Position numbers and translations under genes: made by a program
The notes under the pieces: generated by a model
What the model saw: only the letters and a program-made list of their open reading frames with translations
What the model was told of the DNA's origin: nothing
The model's database searches: none
NCBI GenBank assembly: GCA_002308995.1
Contig: DBWQ01000005.1
Coordinates: 8,817 to 72,816 of the forward strand
Length of the DNA: 64,000 nt
Source of the DNA: Clostridiales bacterium UBA1234
GTDB lineage: Bacteria; Bacillota; Clostridia; TANB77; UBA1234
Reading direction: 5' to 3'
Shown here: piece by piece, positions 36,712 to 44,400 of the stretch
How the letters are laid out: every line of letters starts with the position of its first letter
How positions within the stretch are numbered: the first letter of the stretch is position 1

Positions 36712-38367
36712 TTAATTATAGCCTCTTACTTCTTTAAAGGCTTCTACTAAATCAACCTTTCCATCAAACACCTTACCATTTGTTAATTCTGCAATCTCTT
36801 GTAATTGCTTATATTCCGCAGCACCAAACATAATGGAATAGATGGGAATTTCTTTTTGGTACACATGATAAATATAGGATAATTCTGTCATAGAACCAAT
36901 ATTGCCCATTCCATCTGTCATAAGGATAATCGAAACATTATACTTTTTAGTATCCTCTGCTTTTAATATTTCTATGCCACGCGCAGCTGCCTCGTAAATA
37001 GCAGTTCCACCACCTGGTTCTAGGGAATCAATTCTTTGTAATAAATCATCTGTATCTACCCCATTATCTGTTCTAAAAATACCCTCTACGCCGCTAGAAA
37101 ATGGAACAATATCGATTTTATCGTCTTCTGAAAATTGAATATTTTCATTTTCTGCTTCTTTCGTCAAGATGTAATGCATAGCTTTTCGAAGAGATTCAAT
37201 GCCCTCTCCATACATACTGCCAGAATAATCTAGGCAAAACACAACATGGACTGGTTTTCGAAGTTGATTTTGATAGGTCACCAACGCTTTTCTTATAACA
37301 GCAGTACTTGGAAACTTAACCGGTGTGATGTATTTAGTCGTATTAATTCCCCAGTCTGGATTAAAAATGGTTTGATCAACTTCACTATTAATCCCACCAT
37401 ACCATGTTCTTCTTGCATTTTCTTGTAACTTTTTCTTTCCTTCACTACTTAGTAAATAAGATTGAATATCTAAAAAGATTTGTTTTTTCTTATCATCTTT
37501 ATGATCAATATAGGCAAATGGATTGTCACAAACTGAAACACCATCTACTGGATAGATGGCATATAATTCTTCTTTTCCATCTGCTTTTAGTTTTTGATTC
37601 AACTTAATAATGGAAGATTCATAAGTAAAAACCGCTTCGTAATCTCCCTTTAAAAAAGCTTCTTCTAAAAAGTCCTCCGAACCTGCTGACCTTTCAACGC
37701 CAGAGAAAAATGTTTTTAATTTTTCTTTTAATTCTTGGCTTTCAAGCATTTCTTCGGTTAGCACTTCTGGATTACCTGCCAATGTATAAAGCATTCCCAA
37801 ATAGGCAGAAGCACCGCTATTAGTAGTATTAGGATTACTCATCGTAAACTTTAGATTTCCTTTAGAAATCACATCTACTAAATCCTTGGTATAAACTGTT
37901 TTATCCATAAATCCAAGTTCTTCTGCTTTGGATTTTTTGATACCAAAAATAACTGGAGTGATGCTAGTCGATTTTGAGTCTTTTAGGGACGCGACTTTGC
38001 TATCTATCATGTAGGTCCAAATGGAATTGGAACTCCATATGGCATCATATTTTTGACCTTTGTTAAGCACATTCATCATTTGTAAAGTACCTATATAATC
38101 AATATGCATACGATATCCTTTAGACTTAGCATAGTTTACAAGAATGTCTTCTAAATCTTTGTTTTCATCACTCACAAGGATGTTGAAATTCTTTTCATCT
38201 AATGCTGTTTCAGAATAAGCGTAAGGTTTTTTCGTTGTTTGCTTTGGTATTACTTCTTCCAATGCAGGAAATAAAGAGATGGCAGCCAATATCACCACTA
38301 CTATAACAGTAATGACTAATGTTACTAAAGAAACACCTTGTTTGGATTGTATCAATTTATGCATCAT
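36712..38367 (-). CDS. solute-binding domain/VWA fusion protein with pilin-like N-terminus
   Basis: The start is placed at the ATG with GAGGGGG 6 bp upstream and a promoter 29 bp further, not at the longer open frame. The N-terminus KQGVSLVTLVITVIVVVIL (Gly11-Val12) resembles a type IV prepilin signal. A solute-binding-like domain covers about 45-330 (FNILVSDENKDLEDILVNYA, GASAYLGMLYTLAG). A C-terminal von Willebrand A domain has an intact MIDAS (DYSGSM near residue 380, then GGGTAIYEA and MTDGMG). It should present a metal-dependent adhesion domain outside the cell. It opens the operon with xpaC, a second binding protein, telA and A2M. Confidence 0.83.
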   Translation of the reverse strand: MMHKLIQSKQGVSLVTLVITVIVVVILAAISLFPALEEVIPKQTTKKPYAYSETALDEKNFNILVSDENKDLEDILVNYAKSKGYRMHIDYIGTLQMMNVLNKGQKYDAIWSSNSIWTYMIDSKVASLKDSKSTSITPVIFGIKKSKAEELGFMDKTVYTKDLVDVISKGNLKFTMSNPNTTNSGASAYLGMLYTLAGNPEVLTEEMLESQELKEKLKTFFSGVERSAGSEDFLEEAFLKGDYEAVFTYESSIIKLNQKLKADGKEELYAIYPVDGVSVCDNPFAYIDHKDDKKKQIFLDIQSYLLSSEGKKKLQENARRTWYGGINSEVDQTIFNPDWGINTTKYITPVKFPSTAVIRKALVTYQNQLRKPVHVVFCLDYSGSMYGEGIESLRKAMHYILTKEAENENIQFSEDDKIDIVPFSSGVEGIFRTDNGVDTDDLLQRIDSLEPGGGTAIYEAAARGIEILKAEDTKKYNVSIILMTDGMGNIGSMTELSYIYHVYQKEIPIYSIMFGAAEYKQLQEIAELTNGKVFDGKVDLVEAFKEVRGYN

Positions 38368-38395
38368 ATGATTCCCCCTCATCATTCTTAAAAAT

Positions 38396-38424
38396 ATTAT
38401 ATCGATAATTTCTATTGGTTTCAA
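38396..38424 (-). promoter_or_regulatory. sigma-A type promoter of the VWA-xpaC-telA-A2M operon
   Basis: On the minus strand TTGAAA, a 17-bp spacer and TATAAT. It fixes the VWA gene start downstream of 38396. Confidence 0.75.
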
Positions 38425-38462
38425 TATCATTTTAGAAAATAACAAAATGCAAAATAAACGCC

Positions 38463-38500
38463 AAAAGGCACTTTGTGAACAAGTCACAAAGTGCCTTTTT
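38463..38500. terminator. 16-bp perfect terminator hairpin at the left edge of the GC-rich cassette
   Basis: AAAAGGCACTTTGTGA and its complement TCACAAAGTGCCTTTT flank a 5-nt loop, with A/T runs on both sides. It ends the minus-strand GC-rich gene. Confidence 0.9.
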
Positions 38501-38515
38501 GAGATTGGTCGATGG

Positions 38516-39184
38516 TCAGTCCACGCAAAGGTCCACGTGAATGCCGTATCTCCGGGGGTCACCGCGCGCTTCGAGCAGGTCGTTGAGCTCGTTGATCAAC
38601 CGAGCTGCATCGAAGTAGAGATCCCAGATGTGGCTCTGGACGAAGGCCTCCTTCTCGGCTTCGAGCGCGGCCGCTTCGGCAGCCATCCGCGCTTCCTCCT
38701 CGAGGGCCATGGCCTCATCCTCGAGGAGCTGCGCGTCGATGTCGAGTGCGTCCATGGCCGCCTTGGTGCGGTCCTGCAGGAGCTTCTGGCGCCGCTCAAG
38801 GCCATTGTAGAGGCGATAGTCGCGCTTGCCGGCCTTGGCCGCGCGCTTGGGCTCCGCCATCCACATTCCCGTGAAGGGGCTGTGCCAGAGCACTACGCCC
38901 TTCGGGACGGTGCCCCTCTTGAGGGTGGGAGCCTTCCAGCCAGTCTGGCACTGCGGAACGGTCACGCCCTTGGGGCCGCGGATGGCCTGGTTGGCCTTCC
39001 AGGTCTTCCGGCGCCGATCTGCGCGCTTCTTCTTGGGCATCTGCGGACGCGGGTCGAAGTCAAAGTCGTTGGAAAACAAGCTACGCTCCGAGGGCTTTTC
39101 GTCTCCTTTCTGGGCCAGGGTTTCCTGATCCGGGGTGAGGTATCCCTCCAAGAGGGATTCGGCCATGCTCATTTTCTTCGGCAT
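38516..39184 (-). CDS. unknown protein 1 of the GC-rich cassette
   Basis: The protein has 222 residues and no recognised family. An acidic N-terminus is followed by a very basic segment (about 49-63, PKKKRADRRRKTWKANQA), a Trp/Pro-rich middle (VVLWHSPFTGMWMAEP) and an Ala/Glu-rich coiled coil (about 150-185, EEEARMAAEAAALEAEKEAF). No membrane segment is seen. The codons end mostly in G or C, unlike all host genes. The coding strand is set by AGAAAGGAG 7 bp before the ATG, a promoter upstream and a terminator downstream. The basic patch could bind nucleic acid (inference). Confidence 0.72.
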   Translation of the reverse strand: MPKKMSMAESLLEGYLTPDQETLAQKGDEKPSERSLFSNDFDFDPRPQMPKKKRADRRRKTWKANQAIRGPKGVTVPQCQTGWKAPTLKRGTVPKGVVLWHSPFTGMWMAEPKRAAKAGKRDYRLYNGLERRQKLLQDRTKAAMDALDIDAQLLEDEAMALEEEARMAAEAAALEAEKEAFVQSHIWDLYFDAARLINELNDLLEARGDPRRYGIHVDLCVD

Positions 39185-39275
39185 AAAATTCTCCTTTCTA
39201 TGCCCTCATAGCAAACGTAATACACCTAGATTGTGCATTCGTGCTATGTTCAATTCGGATTTTCGTACAGTTAAT

Positions 39276-39304
39276 AGTATACCAAAAATTAGTAATTTTG
39301 TCAA
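39276..39304 (-). promoter_or_regulatory. near-consensus promoter of cassette gene 1
   Basis: On the minus strand TTGACA, a 17-bp spacer ending in TGG, and TATACT. Confidence 0.85.
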
Positions 39305-39361
39305 TATTATGTTTACTAGTAAGCAATATTTTTGTGAATTTATCAAATGTTATAAAAGTAA

Positions 39362-39390
39362 TTGACGCTTTATGTTAACTATGGTATAAT
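39362..39390 (+). promoter_or_regulatory. near-consensus promoter of cassette gene 2
   Basis: TTGACG, a 17-bp spacer ending in ATGG, and TATAAT. The block from the spacer end to the -10 (TATGGTATAAT) is shared with the third cassette promoter. Confidence 0.87.
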
Positions 39391-39495
39391 AGTTACCGTA
39401 TCCCGCACATACCCTTTTGATACTTCTATTACAATTCGGTAATAGAAAAACTTTGAGACCTTGCGCAATATGATAGCGCAGAAAGGATTTGCCTT

Positions 39496-40182
39496 ATGGA
39501 AGATAAGGTGCTCGCGTCCCAGAACCTCAGCAATGCCCCTTCCCGCCCGAACCTCTCGACGTCGTACGTTCACGACCCCTTTCCACGTTACCAGGAACTC
39601 AAAGATAAGTACCTGAGCGGGTGGAGGCTTCTGCAACAACTGCAACAGGCCCAGACCGAAAAGGCTGTTTTCCACGCTCTGAAGAATCTCAAGGCTGTCA
39701 TCAAGCAGCTCGAGAAGCTCCAAGAGCTGGATATCCGCCCCGCCATGGAGGAGCTCCACCGGCTGGAGCTGCGGGAGGTCTCCCGCTTTGACCTGGATCA
39801 GGTGGAAAGCCTGCTTGCCCAGCTCGGCGACTTGGTCGACGAGGCCGAAATGGCGGTCTCCGAGTACCACCTGCAGAGCGTTCTCCTGCAGGCGAGCTAC
39901 GACCGGCGGATTGCCAAAACCGTCGGCCAGCGCGGTCTGGAAGGCCTCTGTCTGTCCGAAGAGCTGCTGAGCATCCTCGTGAAGCTCAGCAATGAGCTCG
40001 GGGAAAGGCCTGTCTTCACCAAGGCCAAGATGGCCATTATGCTCGCTCGCATTTCCAAGATCATGGAGGTGCAGGAACTGGTGGGCCAGTATGGCCTGAA
40101 TGGACTGGCGACTGCTCCCAAGGACGTCCTCGAGCTCATGGTGAACGTCGTGACCGACGTACTCCAGGACGACGAGGACTAA
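39496..40182 (+). CDS. unknown protein 2 of the GC-rich cassette
   Basis: The protein has 228 residues and is predicted nearly all helical, with Leu/Gln/Glu-rich coiled-coil stretches (LLQQLQQAQTEKAVFHALKN, AVIKQLEKLQELDI) and an acidic C-terminus (DVLQDDED). It has no signal or membrane segment and no recognised family. Lines inside the gene count 50-62 % GC against about 37 % in host DNA. The ATG follows AAAGGA by 8 bp. A minus-strand frame of similar length overlaps it but lacks a ribosome site and promoter. Confidence 0.75.
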   Translation: MEDKVLASQNLSNAPSRPNLSTSYVHDPFPRYQELKDKYLSGWRLLQQLQQAQTEKAVFHALKNLKAVIKQLEKLQELDIRPAMEELHRLELREVSRFDLDQVESLLAQLGDLVDEAEMAVSEYHLQSVLLQASYDRRIAKTVGQRGLEGLCLSEELLSILVKLSNELGERPVFTKAKMAIMLARISKIMEVQELVGQYGLNGLATAPKDVLELMVNVVTDVLQDDED

Positions 40183-40191
40183 GCCCACAAA

Positions 40192-40236
40192 AAAACCCTC
40201 AAGAAGAAGGTTCTATTCCTTCCTTCTTGGGGGTTT
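40192..40236 (+). terminator. terminator of cassette gene 2
   Basis: AAAACCCTCAAGAAG with AAGG pairs with CCTTCCTTCTTGGGGGTTTT around TTCTATT, apart from one bulge, and ends in a T-run. Confidence 0.87.
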
Positions 40237-40262
40237 TCCCCTATTTTACGCTTTTGTCAAGG

Positions 40263-40291
40263 TTGCTATTTTATGTAAATTATGGTATAAT
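40263..40291 (+). promoter_or_regulatory. promoter of cassette gene 3
   Basis: TTGCTA, a 17-bp spacer and TATAAT, with the same TATGGTATAAT block as the previous cassette promoter. Confidence 0.82.
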
Positions 40292-40372
40292 AATAAGTGA
40301 CTCAATATCTTTTGTACAGCGCGATACCCTTAGTACAGACTGTATTGGGATCTCAATGAAAGGAGATTTGTT

Positions 40373-40987
40373 ATGAATACAAATCTCAAGTCCGCGTTCA
40401 CCACCCTCGCCACCCTGTTCACCCACCTCAAGGTCGGATGCAAGCGGCTCGTCCGTATCATCCGCCTCGGATGGCGCCGCTACCTCAGCCCGTATCACCA
40501 TGGGCCAAGTCGGCGCGATCTCCAGGAAGACTACGCCGACCTTCGGCGGCTGCAGGCCATCATGGCCCTCGGCTTCCTGTGGTTCGCCGTAGGAAGCATC
40601 AAGGCGCCCAACTGGAGCGTTAAGGCCTGGGGGCTTGCTGCCGTCTCCGCGGTGTTTTTGGTAGCCATCGGCTACCTTGGCCACCGCATCGACGCGGTAG
40701 CTGCGGATTTCCGCGCTTCTCTTCGGTCAGGAGAGCGCGTTAATCTCGATACCCCCAACCTCAACGCTTTCGCGGCGAGAACGTCCGATGCTGCACAGAG
40801 AGCTGCCACGAATCTCGCCCGCCTGCTCCGGCGCGCCGTCCTCCTCACAGTCGTCGTGGCGGTGGCTTCCGCCCTTGTTGTGGAGAATGGGTGGCTTTCG
40901 AGCTATCCCATCCTCCGCGAGATGGCGGAAACCGTTGTTCAGGCCGTGAACAGCGGACTTACCTGGGTCATGAACTGGATTGGTTAA
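40373..40987 (+). CDS. unknown membrane protein 3 of the GC-rich cassette
   Basis: The protein has 204 residues with a basic amphipathic N-terminus (VGCKRLVRIIRLGWRRYL). Two membrane helices lie near 63-78 and 86-102 (LQAIMALGFLWFAVGSI, WGLAAVSAVFLVAIGYLG) and a third near 150-168 (AVLLTVVVAVASALVV). It is GC-rich with G/C-ending codons. AAAGGAG lies 7 bp before the ATG. It is an autonomous unit with its own promoter and terminator. I recognise no family. Confidence 0.75.
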   Translation: MNTNLKSAFTTLATLFTHLKVGCKRLVRIIRLGWRRYLSPYHHGPSRRDLQEDYADLRRLQAIMALGFLWFAVGSIKAPNWSVKAWGLAAVSAVFLVAIGYLGHRIDAVAADFRASLRSGERVNLDTPNLNAFAARTSDAAQRAATNLARLLRRAVLLTVVVAVASALVVENGWLSSYPILREMAETVVQAVNSGLTWVMNWIG

Positions 40988-41002
40988 GGCCCACGGCATC
41001 AA

Positions 41003-41046
41003 AAAGAGTCGCTCCCGGAAACACGGGTAAGCGGCTCTTTGCCGTT
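41003..41046 (+). terminator. terminator of cassette gene 3
   Basis: AAAGAGTCGCT and AAGCGGCTCTTT pair (one G-U) with an inner CCCG/CGGG stem, followed by a short T-run. Confidence 0.85.
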
Positions 41047-41076
41047 TTATTGGTTACAATAAGTCATTTTTTTACT

Positions 41077-41106
41077 AAAAAGAGGCACGAAACTCGTGCC
41101 TCTTTT
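41077..41106 (-). terminator. intrinsic terminator
   Basis: AAAAGAGGCACGA and TCGTGCCTCTTTT form a 13-bp stem; on the minus strand it ends in TTTTT. It closes the gene at 41109 and marks the return to host-like DNA. Confidence 0.88.
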
Positions 41107-41108
41107 GG

Positions 41109-41438
41109 TTATTTTTCTTCTTGTTGTTCTATTTCTAACTCTTCATGCTTTTCTTTCCATGCTTTGCATTTTTGGTAAATGCTTTGTTTTTCGTCAAGTG
41201 TCAGTTTACTCAAGCATTGGTCTAGTGGAATTTGTCCCATGCGGATTTGATCTGCCAAATCTCCTATTTGACTTGCATTTTCCATCATTTCTTGCACATG
41301 ATTACTCATAATCTCTTGGGTTTGGATGTTTTTTTGCTCTATTTTGGCATCTTTTATTAAGTTATCTCTTCTTTCATATAACTCGGTAGCAATCATTTGC
41401 TTAATCATATAATTGGGTACATTAAAATTTTCTTCCAT
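41109..41438 (-). CDS. small hypothetical helical protein downstream of A2M
   Basis: The protein has 109 residues, all helical and rich in Met, Gln and Glu (TQEIMSNHVQEMMENASQIG, LTLDEKQSIYQKCKAWKEKH), with no signal peptide. The start is the ATG 6 bp after GAGG, four codons into the longer frame. It begins 15 bp after the A2M stop and so shares its transcript. No family is recognised. Confidence 0.65.
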   Translation of the reverse strand: MEENFNVPNYMIKQMIATELYERRDNLIKDAKIEQKNIQTQEIMSNHVQEMMENASQIGDLADQIRMGQIPLDQCLSKLTLDEKQSIYQKCKAWKEKHEELEIEQQEEK

Positions 41439-41453
41439 GGGAAACCTCATTTC

Positions 41454-44400
41454 TTATTCAACTACTCTTATCTCCATTGGAGCACTATATCCTTCGATGG
41501 TTGGATTATAGTAATCATAGGCACGTACAGCAAAGCCTGTTATTTCTACTGGGTAAGAAGCTCTAAAGGATACATTTAAATCGGCATAGCTATCAAAGTC
41601 TCTTAAGTAGATTCCTACATCATTATAATTCATTTCATATTTCTCTATCGTGCCTTGATTTAAAAGTTTCATCAAACTATCTTCTTCTACTACAAAACCT
41701 TGTGGAATAGAGATGGTTACCATACCATTTGCAATAGCACTACCACTATTGTTTTCTACTCTAACCTTGGCATCTAAACGCTCATTCACTCTTAGATGAT
41801 TTGGGCAAGTAACCGTTATTTTGATATTATTGCCACTACTCATCTTAACATCCTCATATGGAATATAGTATTCTTCCACTACCTCATAATATGCGCTAGA
41901 ACGCTCAATGTCAATAGATAGTTTATTTTCTTTTGCTACATTTTCAAACATAAATTCGTACAAATCCAAAGCATTGTCTTTGATTTCCACTTTGCGTTCA
42001 TCACTATTTAGTTTTACCAATACTGTTTGATTGTCTAGCTTATTCTTCTCGTTAAATTCGTTTAATGCTTTTAAGGCTAAAATGGTAGCTTGGGTGCTGT
42101 GCCATGTTCCATAAGGATCTTTCGTGCTAATTAAATAGTTCACTAATAATTGATTGGTGCTTTGATTACTTGATGTTTTCGATAACGCCATGGATGTTAA
42201 GGCAACAGTTTGAATGGTTTGATAGTTATATCTTGTACCATAGTAATCTTGGATGTTAGAAGTAATATACGCACTATTTTCATTAATTTGAATATTGTTT
42301 ATTAAAGTTTTTACGACATTACCAGCTTCTTTATCTCCTACATTGGCAAAGACATTGGCAATTAAGGCAAGCGTATAATTATCGTTTACATCTTCTAATT
42401 TTTCTTTTAGATATTCAACAGATTTTGTAAGTCTACTATCTTTTGGATTACTCTCCGATAATGCCCAAATAATATAAGCGTGTTGTGCTAATTTTTCTCT
42501 TGAGCTTAAGCCACCCATGTGACCACCAGTAATTTCAAACGAGCCTCCTACTTCCTGTTTTCCATATAGATAAGTATTCATTTTTTCTAATACTTTTTCA
42601 TCTACTGGATATACTTTGCTTAAATCAGTAAGTTCCATTAACCCATAGGCCGTTAATACGGTCTCGGCAGGAGAATCTCCATAAAGTGAATACCCACCTC
42701 TTTCGCCTCTTACTTCATACGCTAATATCTTTTGGTAACCAGATGAAATATACTCTAACGCTTTTTTCTTAATGGCTTCATCTGCTGTTTTATTATCTTC
42801 CATATATTTTAATGCTAAAATGTTTGGATACAAGCTTGAAGATACTTGTTCAAAACATCCTGTTGGCATTCTAAAGATGTTTTCCATACCTTCGATGGCT
42901 TGTGCCATTAAGCTAGCATAAATCTTAACTTTAACCTTGGCAGTATTTTCTATCATATTATCTAAAAGCAAGATATCTTCTGAAATATCTCTGTCGAGTG
43001 ATCCGTTTGAAACCACTTTTTCTACCTTGTAGCCCTTTGGCATAATGGTTAATTCTTTTTCTACAATATCAGTATAAGTATTTCCCTTTGCTTCCACACG
43101 TAGCTTAAAGGTTCCACTAGTATTAATTGTTAATGGAACGTAGGTCATTTTTAATCCTTGTGGTTCAACAGCAAGGGTAAGATTATGAGAACCATTTAAC
43201 GTAAAGAAGCTATCTTCTTTCACTGTCAACGTGACATTTTGCATTTCATCGGTATAGTTATACACCGTTACAGGGATACTTACTTTATCTGATGTGACTA
43301 AATTCTTTGGAAGTTCAAAGTCCACAAAGAATTCCTTAAATACTTTCACATCGTCTTTGGTGCCAAAACCGATTCTACCATCTTTGGTATTTCCTACCGT
43401 TTGAATGGTCCATGTAGTAATATTATCGGCAAGTCTTAAATCTAAACTTGCTTTTCCATTGGAGGCAATTAGTTCTGGAATAAAGCACATACTCTCTAAG
43501 AAAATGTTTCTCACCTGTTCTTCTGATGCTTCTTGTGTATCATTTGGCGCTGTTTCCACTACCACATCACGCTCTACAACTGGAGCTGGTGCTGTATTTT
43601 CTTTCTTACTCGTTGAAAAGTCTAAGAAATTAGAAAAACCACCTCTTGAACTACTGCCAAACGCTTTAGACGCACCTGATCTATCTGATTGAATCCCGAT
43701 GCTATCACTATAATTGAAATCTGAAATTGCTTGGCCACCGCCAGTAATCGTATCTTGTGAAAAACTAAATAATAGTCCCAAAAACAATCCCATTAAGGTC
43801 ATGCCAATAATAACTCCAATCACAACACTTGCAATAGATTCTTCTGTTTCTTCACCTGCTACCTCTTCGTTTTGTTCTTCAGTTTGATTCATTCTTCGAA
43901 CATTTAAGAAATAGTTAATGACATATAAGGCAATGATTGCAATTGGCAAAGTAATAGAAGTATGACTCTCAACTCTCCAATAACGATCATATGGATATCG
44001 GCTCATATAGTTTATATAACTATATGAATGCCCTATAAAGAATAGTTTATCCATAATGAATCCAATAGCGAGAGACGGAATACATGCAATCAGCATCCAC
44101 CCAATATAGATTAGTTCTTTTTTACCAAAGTCAGCGACAATACCCTTTTTCTTTCTCCTACTATTCACTATTTTTGCCACAATGACAACCACTAAAACAA
44201 GTGCTGCCAATAGCGTAAGTATCAACATTCCTTCTAAATAAAGCTCCTCTATCATCCAATAGCAAGCAAACCATAATAAAAACATTATCATAATACTTGT
44301 TGTGGTTCTTTTGGTATATGGATATAGTTTTGAAAGACCAACAATATAAACAATGGCCCCCACAATCATTGTGATAAGTAGTAACCATTCTTCCTCATAG

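Larger units (their letters stand above)
39185..39495. other. AT-rich divergent promoter region inside the GC-rich cassette
   Basis: Between two GC-rich genes the sequence switches abruptly to AT-rich DNA carrying two outward promoters and two leaders of roughly 90-105 nt. The plus leader contains the stem TTCTATTAC/GGTAATAGAA at about 39424-39449. No coding frame is seen. Confidence 0.7.

Noticed and set aside
36712..38562. Longer N-terminus for the VWA fusion protein
   Set aside because: The extra 65 residues would be translated from the promoter, the terminator hairpin and the edge of the foreign cassette. A strong ribosome site and promoter place the start at 38367.
38447..39211. Plus-strand frame of 254 codons in the GC-rich cassette
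   Set aside because: It is the mirror of the minus-strand gene: GC-rich DNA leaves long frames on the opposite strand. Promoter, ribosome site and terminator all fit the minus strand.
39379..40188. Minus-strand frame of 269 codons opposite cassette gene 2
   Set aside because: It lacks a ribosome site, runs through the promoter and leader of the plus-strand gene, and would need no terminator where a plus-strand terminator exists.
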